Source of the DNA: a bacterium
Lineage (GTDB): Bacteria > CAYTYR01 > UBA6262
Assembly: GCA_028712365.1 (NCBI GenBank)
Contig: JAQTQE010000017.1
Location: 1 to 36,723, forward strand
Direction: 5' to 3'
DNA: 36,723 nucleotides
Positions within the stretch are counted from its first letter, which is position 1. Each line of letters starts with the position of its first letter. The notes below the pieces were generated by a model. It was not told where the DNA came from. It worked only from the letters and a program-made list of their open reading frames with translations, and searched no databases. The position numbers and the translations under genes are program-made. Positions 21,041-28,834 of this stretch are shown one piece after another.

Positions 21041-23581
21041 TTAGGCGCGTTTCTTCAAGATAATGAAATAACGCTTGAAATTTTCATTGATGTCTTCAGC
21101 GATAAAGGTAATATGTTCTTCATGAGCCACGAACAGCACTGGGTCCCTCACTCCGTTATTATCCAGGGCAAAAACATTCTTTATATTATTGACCGTGATA
21201 GGCACGGTCACTTCAGTACAATCACTATTAATAATATTGGTAACGCTCACTTCTAGGTAATCACCGTGATCGACAAAAACCAAGTCACAATTACGGTCAG
21301 CGCCTAAAGCCAGTTTTTGGACAGACAGGAAAGGCTTGGCACTGGTCTTCTCCTGGTCATTGGTGCATTTGAGCAAGGCTGAAGTGATGCGTCCCTTTTT
21401 CAGGGCCACCGCGGCCACTGAATTACTGCACATATTAATTTCAAAATAGCGGAGTTGCCGGCGTTCATTGGTATAACGGATAGTCTGCAGTTTGCCGGTT
21501 TTAGCGCGATTGATAATGAACAGGATCTGTTTTTCTTCTGCGGCGTGGTCGTACTGGAGCACTTCGACCCGCGGCTGGTAACTGCAGTTCACTGCCCGGC
21601 TGACTGGTTTGATATTGAGCCGGTCCAGAAGATATTCGACCAGGCCTTCATTGGTCCAGATATTATCATTGGCTAACCAGGGAATATAACCAAGATAGAG
21701 GCCTTGGCCTTTACCATTTTTCAGGATGTAACCGCAATTTATTTTCCTGTTACGATAGATCGCTTGCGCCAGTAATTCGCAATTGTCCTTAACAAAAACA
21801 TGGACCAATGACTTATGCGCCCGGCAGGTAAATTTATTTTTATCCAGCATGACCCGCGCTGATTCAGCCAGAGCGATCTTTTCCGTGCGAGGTGAACCAA
21901 AAGCTTGCCTTAATACTGCATATGGTTCCATATTTTCATCCAGGACAGGGAGCGTCCCGGTTAACGCCAGGATACCGCCTTTTTTAATATATTTAGCCAA
22001 GGTGCGCTGGGTAGCGCGGTCCATCCATTCATAACCATTGGTAAAAATAACTTTATACTTTAACAAAGAATCAAGATCGTCTTCCTTGAGATACACCAAT
22101 CCGCTCTCGGTATTATTCCGGGCCAAGAGGCGTAAAAATGAATCCCAGCCATAATGGACCGAGCTCACTCCCCCGTGCCATGAACCTTCCTGGCAATACG
22201 GGGTATAGAGGCCCCAGGCAATAGACGGCGGCTCTTGCTCCCTGACCAAGGACGGTCCTTCCTGGTTAAAGAAAGAAGCCATCTGGTACAGGGTCCAGTA
22301 TTTCTGGCGGAACAAGCCGGATTGTTTGATCGGCGGGTGATTTGGATAAGGCGGAAAATGGTTGGCATCCAGTTCTTTGGTCCAATGGTCAGTAGCAGCG
22401 GCAGTATAAATATTCAAACCAGTCGCGCCAAAAGCAATATAAGCCATAGACTGGAAATAGCTGGGTTGGCAGTATTCATAGGCCGGGTCATAGATCTTGC
22501 TGAACCCCCAGTTTTCTTCCAGGCAAATGCCGCGCGCTTTTTTAGCCATCAGGCGGTAGCGGCAATAGTCTTCATGATTTTTGTATATCACTCCGAGCCA
22601 ATTGGTAAAACCATACTCTGCCAATGGAGCCAGTGTCCTTGGGTTATTCCTGGCAAAATAGGCTTCTTTCAGAGTCGCGGTCGGGCCAGGAGGATTGTAG
22701 TTGGTCAGGAATGGGACTTTCATCCCCTTCATATATTTCTTGTATTCCTTGATGATCAAGGGTATGTAGAGGCCGGAAAATTCCGCCCAGTCCCGGTACC
22801 AGATCAGCTCTTTGGTCCGCTTTACTCCTGCCCACTGGCGAGGCGGATCAACACGCTCCCAGGATTTATAGGCCATGCCATATATCTTGTTGAGCCGGGT
22901 AAGCGTCTTATATTTTACTTTCAGGAATTGCTGATATCGCTCGATCGCGATACCGGAATAATCATAGCCATCAATTGAATGTCCGGCATCCGAGTAAATC
23001 CCTTCATTCAATATTTGTACCGCGACGATCGGGCCGCGCGGATATTGCCAGGGTACCAGGATCTCCCTGGTTACAGTTTCCAGCCAGTATTTCACATAAC
23101 GCAGGAACTTACGGTCCAAAGGGGCAGGCAGGGCATTTTCCTGCAAACCGCTCCAGGTACGCGCTTTGCCGTCAGCTTTGAGCATAGGTTCGATGCCAGT
23201 CTCTTTACCGGCCCGTACATATTCAGGCAAACCGCCGAAATTAAGTTCCGCGTGCACGAAAGGCCCTGGCTTAGCAATGACCAGCAGTTCCAGTTTCTGG
23301 CAAAGGTACAAGAGATATCTAACGTCCGCGCTGCCCTGGTCTTCCCCGGTAAAATCAGGTCTTGTTTTTTCCGCGAACGGGTCCCGCGGCAGGTGGTGGC
23401 GCCAAGGGATATAAAAAGATACATATTTTATCCCCATCTTTTTGATGCCGCTTAATTGCACCGCCCAATCCGCCCGGTGATCACGGTAATATGGATAATC
23501 GGCGCTGAAACAAAAATCCGGTTGGCCATTGATATATAAAACGCCCTTATTGATAACGCTCTTTTTGTCCCGTATGTTCAT
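21041..23581 (-). CDS. Glycoside hydrolase family 35 beta-galactosidase, cytoplasmic
   Basis: An 846-residue enzyme without signal peptide. The N-terminal TIM barrel has the GH35 layout: INGQPDFCFSADYPYYR, LSGIKKMGIKYVSFYIPW, VIAKPGPFVHAELNFGGLPEY. The acid/base Glu is E193 in GPIVAVQILNEG, which departs from the usual QIENEYG. The nucleophile is in GICLEENWGF (E355/E356). A long beta-rich C-terminal half includes a glutamine-amidotransferase-like segment (KVIFTNGYEWMD, LAKYIKKGGILALTGTLPV), as in other large GH35/GH42-type enzymes. It should remove terminal beta-galactose from imported oligosaccharides. Its ATG overlaps the stop of the permease gene (ATGA), so translation is coupled to transport. 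Substrate could be another beta-glycoside; the fold call is safe. Confidence 0.84.
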   Translation of the reverse strand: MNIRDKKSVINKGVLYINGQPDFCFSADYPYYRDHRADWAVQLSGIKKMGIKYVSFYIPWRHHLPRDPFAEKTRPDFTGEDQGSADVRYLLYLCQKLELLVIAKPGPFVHAELNFGGLPEYVRAGKETGIEPMLKADGKARTWSGLQENALPAPLDRKFLRYVKYWLETVTREILVPWQYPRGPIVAVQILNEGIYSDAGHSIDGYDYSGIAIERYQQFLKVKYKTLTRLNKIYGMAYKSWERVDPPRQWAGVKRTKELIWYRDWAEFSGLYIPLIIKEYKKYMKGMKVPFLTNYNPPGPTATLKEAYFARNNPRTLAPLAEYGFTNWLGVIYKNHEDYCRYRLMAKKARGICLEENWGFSKIYDPAYEYCQPSYFQSMAYIAFGATGLNIYTAAATDHWTKELDANHFPPYPNHPPIKQSGLFRQKYWTLYQMASFFNQEGPSLVREQEPPSIAWGLYTPYCQEGSWHGGVSSVHYGWDSFLRLLARNNTESGLVYLKEDDLDSLLKYKVIFTNGYEWMDRATQRTLAKYIKKGGILALTGTLPVLDENMEPYAVLRQAFGSPRTEKIALAESARVMLDKNKFTCRAHKSLVHVFVKDNCELLAQAIYRNRKINCGYILKNGKGQGLYLGYIPWLANDNIWTNEGLVEYLLDRLNIKPVSRAVNCSYQPRVEVLQYDHAAEEKQILFIINRAKTGKLQTIRYTNERRQLRYFEINMCSNSVAAVALKKGRITSALLKCTNDQEKTSAKPFLSVQKLALGADRNCDLVFVDHGDYLEVSVTNIINSDCTEVTVPITVNNIKNVFALDNNGVRDPVLFVAHEEHITFIAEDINENFKRYFIILKKRA

Positions 23582-24417
23582 CCTTTAACTGCCCCCATAG
23601 TGATCCCCTTTATAATATATTTTTGCATAACCAGGAAAATAATGACCATGGGAACGATCGTGATCGTCGCCCCGGCCAGCAGGAGATGATACTTGCTGCC
23701 GGATTGGGTCATCAAAGCGCCCAGGCCCAGGGGCAGGGTAAAATTGTTGCGGCTGATGATCAGCACCAGGGGCCAGGTAAAGTTGTTCCAGTTGAACATG
23801 AAAGTGAAAATTCCCACTACTGCCAATACCGGTTTGGACAGCGGCAGGATAATGCTCCAGAAGATACGGAAACGCGAACAGCCATCCAGGGTCGCGGCTT
23901 CTTCCAATTCTATCGGTATACCGATAATGAATTGCCGGATCAGGAATACATTGTACACTGACATGCTGACCGGAATGATCAAGCCCCATAATGAATCATA
24001 CATCCCCAGGTTCTTGGTAATAAACACCAGCGGGATCATGACCACATAGAACGGGATCATTAATGAGGCCAACATAAAGCTGAAGATCTTCTCTTTGAAC
24101 GGGAAATTTATCCTGGCAAAAGCATACGCGGCCAAAGCATTAAAGAAAAGATTAAAGACCGTGGCTACGACTGCCACAAAAAGGCTGTTCAGGAACATCC
24201 GGCCAAACGGCAGCTGGGTCATTACCTCACGGTAGTTATTTAAAGTAGCGCTTATTTTACCAGTTGCCTGGTCAACTGGCAAGAGTTTTACGCCGCTGGT
24301 ATAAAGATCCTGCGGCTGGCGCAATGAAGCGCTGAGCATCCAGATGAACGGCAGGACCATTATTGCCGCGAACGCAATTAGTACCAGGTAGATAAATAGT
24401 TTGGAGATTTTATCCAT
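23578..24417 (-). CDS. Carbohydrate ABC transporter permease, MalG type
   Basis: A 279-residue inner-membrane permease. It has six hydrophobic segments starting with LFIYLVLIAFAAIMVLPFIWM, and the cytoplasmic EAA loop ELEEAATLDGCSRFRIFWSIILPLSKP (split: EEAATLDG and ILPLSKP) that docks on the ATPase. The periplasmic loop after TM1 carries the LRQPQDLYTSG segment common in CUT1 systems. It pairs with the MalF-type permease at 24544-25452 and the binding lipoprotein at 26452-27666. An 80-bp palindromic repeat separates it from the MalF gene. The last four bases overlap the GH35 start. No ATP-binding subunit is encoded in the window; CUT1 systems often use a shared MsmX-type ATPase from elsewhere. 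Confidence 0.93.
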   Translation of the reverse strand: MDKISKLFIYLVLIAFAAIMVLPFIWMLSASLRQPQDLYTSGVKLLPVDQATGKISATLNNYREVMTQLPFGRMFLNSLFVAVVATVFNLFFNALAAYAFARINFPFKEKIFSFMLASLMIPFYVVMIPLVFITKNLGMYDSLWGLIIPVSMSVYNVFLIRQFIIGIPIELEEAATLDGCSRFRIFWSIILPLSKPVLAVVGIFTFMFNWNNFTWPLVLIISRNNFTLPLGLGALMTQSGSKYHLLLAGATITIVPMVIIFLVMQKYIIKGITMGAVKG

Positions 24418-24456
24418 AATTATCCTGAATTAGTCCCGAGTCCCGGGTATATTTAA

Positions 24457-24536
24457 AACTGTTATTAGGTGTAAGTTTTGGAAGTAAGTTTAGTCTAAAG
24501 TCCTACTTCTATACCTACTTCCACAACCTTCACCCT
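24457..24536. repeat. 12-bp-word palindromic repeat family, copy E (compact)
   Basis: The shortest complete copy: left arm TTATTAGGTGTAAGTTTTGG, right arm CTACTTCCACAACCTTCACC, only a few bases between. It separates the two permease genes. A GTCCCGA heptamer doublet lies just before it (about 24432-24447). Confidence 0.82.
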
Positions 24537-24543
24537 TTTACTT

Positions 24544-25452
24544 TCAATCAGCATTTTGTGGTACATACTTAAACTGTACCCAGGTAATGGCCAAAATGAT
24601 CACGAACAAAATATAACTCATAGCGCAGGCTAATCCCATCCGGTAATAGCGGAACGCCTGATTATACAAATTCAGGATATAGACAAACGTGGAATGCTCC
24701 GGGCCACCCAAACCGCTGGTCAGGACATAGATCTGGTCAAACACCTGGAACGAACCAATGATCGTAGTGATCAAAAGGAAAAAAGTGACCGGCCGGAGCA
24801 GTGGCAAGGTTATATTCCAAAATTGCTGCCAGGCATTGGCACCGTCTATTTTGGCTGCTTCGTACAATTCTTCAGGTATGCCTTTCAAGCCAGCCAGGAA
24901 AATTATCATACCATACCCGGCTCCCTGCCAAACGCCCATCACCGCGATAGACGGCAACGCGGTACTTACATCATTGAGCCAATTTTTAGGCGGTAATGAA
25001 AAACCCGCCAGGAACTGGTTGATAAACCCAATGATCGGATCATAGAGCCACTTCCATAACACAGCCACGGCGATAGCTGAAGTGATCATGGGGATGAAAT
25101 AGCACAGCTTAAAGAAATTCTCCCCTTTGATGCGGCTGTTCAGGAACATGGCTAATATTAACGACAGAGCCAGCCCGGCTGGCACACGCAGGACAATATA
25201 TTTCACGGTTACCAGCAATGAGGGCCAGAAGTATGGCTGCTTTTGCGCGTTAAACAGCAGTTCCGCGTAATTTTTCAGTCCGGTCCAATGCGGAGCTGAC
25301 CGCATATTCCAATCAGTAAAGCTGTAGTAGAAGGATATCAAGATCGGAATTAGCACAAAAATAGTGAAATAGACCAGCAAGGGCATAATGAAGAGATAAC
25401 CAGTCAGGCCATCCTTGAATTTCTTACTTTGTAAAAAGTTAGTTGTTGGCAT
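24544..25452 (-). CDS. Carbohydrate ABC transporter permease, MalF type
   Basis: About 302 residues from the ATG at 25452, preferred over an upstream in-frame start because it has a GAAGGA site and avoids overlap with the preceding gene. Hydrophobic segments begin at GYLFIMPLLVYFTIFVLIPI, and the EAA loop reads EELYEAAKIDGANAWQQF followed by TLPLLRP. The first periplasmic loop contains FYYSFTDWN, usual in CUT1 MalF-type subunits. It forms the heterodimeric channel with the MalG-type protein downstream. A fragment of the 12-bp-word repeat lies across its ribosome-binding region (25461-25482). Substrate specificity cannot be read from the permease; the flanking beta-galactosidases suggest a galactose-containing oligosaccharide. 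Confidence 0.92.
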   Translation of the reverse strand: MPTTNFLQSKKFKDGLTGYLFIMPLLVYFTIFVLIPILISFYYSFTDWNMRSAPHWTGLKNYAELLFNAQKQPYFWPSLLVTVKYIVLRVPAGLALSLILAMFLNSRIKGENFFKLCYFIPMITSAIAVAVLWKWLYDPIIGFINQFLAGFSLPPKNWLNDVSTALPSIAVMGVWQGAGYGMIIFLAGLKGIPEELYEAAKIDGANAWQQFWNITLPLLRPVTFFLLITTIIGSFQVFDQIYVLTSGLGGPEHSTFVYILNLYNQAFRYYRMGLACAMSYILFVIILAITWVQFKYVPQNAD

Positions 25453-25460
25453 ATTTTCCT

Positions 25461-25482
25461 TCTTCACCCTACTACTACTTAG
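25461..25482. repeat. Fragment of palindromic repeat right arm
   Basis: TTCACCCTACTACTACTTAG resembles the right-arm end also seen at 4720-4735. It lies across the stop of copy A module gene and the leader of the MalF gene. Confidence 0.5.
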
Positions 25483-26398
25483 CGAAATATACCGGGACAA
25501 AGGATTCTGTAATAACCGCGAAACCGGCCACGTCCCCTGCTTGTCCATTCTCGTTATAGCTGGCCAATTCTTTTTCCTGGATTTCCTGACTGGGACTGGC
25601 TAAATCAAAAACATCAGGATCAACACCGTCTTCGTTCTCTTTACCCTCACCACCGCCGCCATGCCACTCATTACCTTCCCCGTAGACTTCCCGTAAATGG
25701 CTGTTTTCTTCCTGGCCGACACCGATAATGATCTTCCAGGTTTGTCCGGCCGGATTGCCGATAATGGAAATTGGGATCGCTACTTCCACGGCGCTCCATT
25801 TATCATCATCAACCATAAATCCTTTAGTATCGCTGTTTTCACCAAGTTTCCTGGCTACCATCTTCCCGTTCTCATCCCAAATGAATCCTTTAAAGGTACC
25901 TAAAATAGCAATAGTATAATGGAGACTTAGCTCACTGGCTACGCGTAATTCGCTGAAAGCCCCGGTAGTAGGATCCAATGTATCGCTGTCGCCTTGCGGG
26001 AAAAATGACAGGCCGCCTTTTTGCCCTTCTTTATGGATACCGATCAGTTTGAATGGCGTCCACCAATTACCCGGACGAGTGGTTTTTATGAGAAAATAAA
26101 CATTTTTAGAATCATAGGTGACCCGGAATTCCAGCAGGTCTGCGCCCCGGGCCAGTTCCTGGTTGGCCGGATAATAGTACTTGCCATTCCCGGTATCATC
26201 TCCTTTAACATCCTTCCAGATAAACTCGCCGCTGGAAACGCAGGAGGTATTTTCCTGCTCAGGAGGAACGCCAGTCCAATCGCTGATGTTCTTGTCCACC
26301 TTGATCGTTTTTGGTTTGACCAGGTCAAAACCAAAAACAGTACCGGCTACGAACACAGATAACATCACGATAATAAACAACTTTAACTTGCTTTTCAT
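25475..26398 (-). CDS. Exported carbohydrate-binding-like module protein (glucodextranase C-terminal-module/CBM9-like), copy A
   Basis: A 307-residue exported protein: signal peptide to about VFG/FDL, then a single beta-sandwich. Landmarks are KTIKVDKNISDWTG, SGEFIWKDVKGDDTGNGKY, RGADLLEFRVTYDSKNVYFLIK, RPGNWWTPFKLIGIHKEG and a striking C-terminal HGGGGEG, DPDVFDLASPSQEIQEKEL. This resembles the surface-binding C-terminal module of glucodextranase and CBM9-type DOMON folds. Copy B (27806-28729) and the last about 240 residues of the GH2 enzyme are clear relatives. It lies between the binding lipoprotein and the MalF gene, so it belongs to the uptake system. It may bind glycan in the periplasm or at the surface; no catalytic residues are evident. 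Start has a GGAGGTT site. Confidence 0.75.
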   Translation of the reverse strand: MKSKLKLFIIVMLSVFVAGTVFGFDLVKPKTIKVDKNISDWTGVPPEQENTSCVSSGEFIWKDVKGDDTGNGKYYYPANQELARGADLLEFRVTYDSKNVYFLIKTTRPGNWWTPFKLIGIHKEGQKGGLSFFPQGDSDTLDPTTGAFSELRVASELSLHYTIAILGTFKGFIWDENGKMVARKLGENSDTKGFMVDDDKWSAVEVAIPISIIGNPAGQTWKIIIGVGQEENSHLREVYGEGNEWHGGGGEGKENEDGVDPDVFDLASPSQEIQEKELASYNENGQAGDVAGFAVITESFVPVYFAK

Positions 26399-26418
26399 GT
26401 TAACCTCCTTGAAATGAC

Positions 26419-26447
26419 TGTTAATACTACTTCCACACCTTTCACCT
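26419..26447. repeat. Fragment of palindromic repeat right arm
   Basis: ACTACTTCCACACCTTTCAC matches the right-arm end of the family; no left arm is visible in this 53-bp gap. Confidence 0.55.
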
Positions 26448-26451
26448 TTAA

Positions 26452-27666
26452 CTATTGCTTCTCTTCGTCTAAAATAGAGTCACACTCTTTAGCCGCTTTA
26501 TTAAAAGCCTCAGCTATGCCCAGCCGCTGGTTCAAAGCCTCGTCAATAGCTTTGGCAATAATTTCATCGTTTATTTTTGTCCAGGACTCAACGGTCGGCT
26601 TACTCACCGCGTATTGGATCTGTTCCATGAATATTTTTTTATCCGGGTCATCCTTGAATACCGGATGGTTAATGAGTGTTTTCTTCACGGGGAAATTTCC
26701 GCTCACTTCACTCATCACTACCTGGTTTTCATCCAGCATGAGATAACGGATAAAATCCCAGGCCGCCGGAGGATCCTGCGTATTCTGGTAGATGACCAGG
26801 CTTTCACCGCCGATATTCGTGGCATATTGCACTTTCTTAGGGATTAACGCGATACCGTATTTTAATTTGGGGAAATTAGTCTTAATGCCTTCAATAGCCC
26901 AAGGCCCGTTCAGGGTCATAGCTACCCGGCCTAATTCAAAAGCATTGGCACTATCAGTGATCAACCGGGGAGAATATTGCAGCAGTTGGACCCAGAGGTT
27001 GATCGCTGCCAATCCCGCCGGCTGGTTAAAGGTGGCTTTAGTTTCAGTATCATTGAGCATGGTTCCGCCGGCGCTGGCTACAAATGCCGGGAACATCCAG
27101 CCGCCATACCCGTCTCCCTTAGGCACAGCAAAAGCCGCCACTTTACCCGGTACATAGACTTCCTTGGCAGTTTGCAGTAGTTCGTCCCAGGTAGCCGGCG
27201 CTTTTTTAACCAGCTCCTGGTTGTAAAAAAGAGCGACGCAGGTCTGGTTTAACGGGATCCCGTAATATTTCTGGTCATACTTGACCATTTTCATGGCGCC
27301 GGGATAAAAATCTTTCAAGTCAATATCGCCGGCGTTGACAAAATCATCCAGGCAGAACAGGATATTATCTTTGGCAAAACGGGATACCAGTCCACTGTCC
27401 AGGTAGGAACAATCCGGATTGGCGCCTACGGCAATGGAAGTGTTGATCTTAGTGTTAAAATCATCCTTCGGCACAAAAAATATTTTTACGCGGGTGCCAG
27501 GATGTTCCTGATTATATTTATCCACCAGCGATTCCACCTGCTGTGTCCTGGCCTGGTCGCCGGGAGCATAAGCCCAGAAAGTGATCTCCCGTTCTGAGGG
27601 CTGTTTGCTCCCGCATCCTGTGATTAATAGTAGTCCCACAGTAATCACTATTAATATTCGTTTCAC
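26452..27666 (-). CDS. Extracellular sugar-binding lipoprotein of ABC transporter (SBP family 1)
   Basis: A 404-residue solute-binding protein. The N-terminus is a lipoprotein signal with lipobox ITGC at 15-18. The mature part has EITFWAYAPGDQ, VDKYNQEHPGTRVKIFFVP, the INTSIAVGANPDCSYLDSG segment, KYYGIPLNQTCVALFYNQEL, ATWDELLQTAKE and MTLNGPWAIEG, all standard for CUT1 binding proteins. The start codon is GTG at 27666 with a GAGGT site seven bases upstream; the preceding ATG is immediately followed by a stop. It should deliver an oligosaccharide to the MalF/MalG pair downstream. The 139-bp upstream gap carries a full copy of the palindromic repeat. Confidence 0.93.
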   Translation of the reverse strand: MKRILIVITVGLLLITGCGSKQPSEREITFWAYAPGDQARTQQVESLVDKYNQEHPGTRVKIFFVPKDDFNTKINTSIAVGANPDCSYLDSGLVSRFAKDNILFCLDDFVNAGDIDLKDFYPGAMKMVKYDQKYYGIPLNQTCVALFYNQELVKKAPATWDELLQTAKEVYVPGKVAAFAVPKGDGYGGWMFPAFVASAGGTMLNDTETKATFNQPAGLAAINLWVQLLQYSPRLITDSANAFELGRVAMTLNGPWAIEGIKTNFPKLKYGIALIPKKVQYATNIGGESLVIYQNTQDPPAAWDFIRYLMLDENQVVMSEVSGNFPVKKTLINHPVFKDDPDKKIFMEQIQYAVSKPTVESWTKINDEIIAKAIDEALNQRLGIAEAFNKAAKECDSILDEEKQ

Positions 27667-27687
27667 ATTTAACCTCTTTTTTATCAG

Positions 27688-27802
27688 TAACAGTTATTAG
27701 GTGTAAGTTTTGGGAGTAAGTTTAGTCTAAAGTCTATGGTCTTAAGTGTAAACCTAAGACTTACAACCTACTTCCATACCTACTTCTACAACCTACAACT
27801 TA
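27688..27802. repeat. 12-bp-word palindromic repeat family, copy F
   Basis: Left arm AGTTATTAGGTGTAAG and right arm ACTTCCATACCTACTTCT enclose a second small inverted centre (GTCTTAAGTG with CCTAAGAC). It fills the gap between module copy B and the binding lipoprotein. Confidence 0.82.
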
Positions 27803-27805
27803 TTA

Positions 27806-28729
27806 CTATTTTGCGAACGTTACCGTCACAAAAGAATCTTTAATGGTGCAAAATCCATCCGGATCTCCGGCATGGGCTGAAGATTTATAGCTACCTAATT
27901 CTTTTTCCTGTATTTCCATTCCCGGGCTAGCCAGGTCATAAATATCCGGATCAGAACCGCTTTCATCCTCATCACCTTCACCGCCGCCGCCATGCCATTC
28001 AGTGGCGTCTTCATATACTTCGCGGAAATGGTCAGCATCCTGCAAACCAGTACCAACTACGATCTTCCAGGTTTGCCCGGCAGGATTACCGATCAATTCT
28101 ACGGGCACGGCTATTTCCACCGCGTTCCAGTTATCATCTGCCACTAAGAAACCAGGGGTATCGGTGCTCTTTTCACCGGTAGCCCGGCCTATGGTTTTGC
28201 CCTTGGCATCCCACATCCACATTTTATACGTACTGGCAATACCGATGACATATTGGCAAGCCAATGACGGGTCAACTTTGATCTCCCCGAAGCAGCCGCC
28301 TTCAGGATCCATCTCATCCGGATCTCCCTGTCCTAATACAGTCGTGCCGCCTTCAACTCCTTCTTTATGGATACCGATAATGCGATACGGCGCCCACCAG
28401 TTGCCGGGGCGGGATGTCTTGATCAGGAAATATACATTATATTTATCCCAAGTGACCCGGAATTCTCTCAGGTCAGCGCCCTTAGCAATATCTTTACTGG
28501 TTGGATACGTATATTTACCAGAGCCGGTATCATCACCCTTGGCATCCAGCCAAATAAATTCCCCGCTGGAAACAATGGCTGAATTTTCCTGCTCAGCCGG
28601 AGTCCCTATCCAGTCATTGTCATTCTTATCAACCTTGATAGAATGCCCTTTCAATCCTTCAGCTGCCAAAACTGCGCTGCTGATCGCCAGTAGTACGGCC
28701 AGTGTAACAAAAAACATTTTCCACTTCAT
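27806..28729 (-). CDS. Exported carbohydrate-binding-like module protein, copy B
   Basis: A 307-residue exported protein, paralogue of copy A. I prefer the ATG at 28729, nine bases from a GGGGAGG site, over the GTG at 28735. The signal peptide ends VLA. The module shows HSIKVDKNDNDWIG, SGEFIWLDAKGDDTG, KGADLREFRVTWDKYNVYFLIK, RPGNWWAPYRIIGIHKEG and the conserved tail HGGGGEGDEDESGSDPDIYD, LASPGMEIQEKEL. It is closer to the GH2 C-terminal module in the RxxRPGxWWAP part. It sits directly after the GH2 gene (105-bp gap), so it could be a detached extra copy of that enzyme's binding module. Ligand and location are inferred. Confidence 0.75.
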   Translation of the reverse strand: MKWKMFFVTLAVLLAISSAVLAAEGLKGHSIKVDKNDNDWIGTPAEQENSAIVSSGEFIWLDAKGDDTGSGKYTYPTSKDIAKGADLREFRVTWDKYNVYFLIKTSRPGNWWAPYRIIGIHKEGVEGGTTVLGQGDPDEMDPEGGCFGEIKVDPSLACQYVIGIASTYKMWMWDAKGKTIGRATGEKSTDTPGFLVADDNWNAVEIAVPVELIGNPAGQTWKIVVGTGLQDADHFREVYEDATEWHGGGGEGDEDESGSDPDIYDLASPGMEIQEKELGSYKSSAHAGDPDGFCTIKDSFVTVTFAK

Positions 28730-28834
28730 AACCACTTACCTCCCCTTTATTAAGTGCGCTTATCCCCTGCTGATCCCGATAAACCAGGATCAAAACGCGG
28801 GAACAGGCACAGATTATTTAACAGTGTAATCATT

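Noticed and set aside
22235-22978. Plus-strand open frame of 247 codons inside the GH35 gene
   Set aside because: It mirrors GH35 coding sequence on the other strand and has no recognisable domain or ribosome site.
27676-27695. Second LacI operator upstream of the binding lipoprotein (TGTTACTGATAAAA)
   Set aside because: It matches only one half of the operator palindrome and belongs to the conserved left boundary of the palindromic repeat family.
28771-28792. Hairpin TGATCC/GGATCA between the GH2 and module B genes
   Set aside because: The stem is only 6 bp with a 10-nt loop and no T-tract, so neither terminator nor regulator can be supported.
28002-28829. Plus-strand open frame of 275 codons opposite binding-module copy B
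   Set aside because: It is the shadow of a clearly conserved minus-strand gene; no signal, domain or start site supports it.
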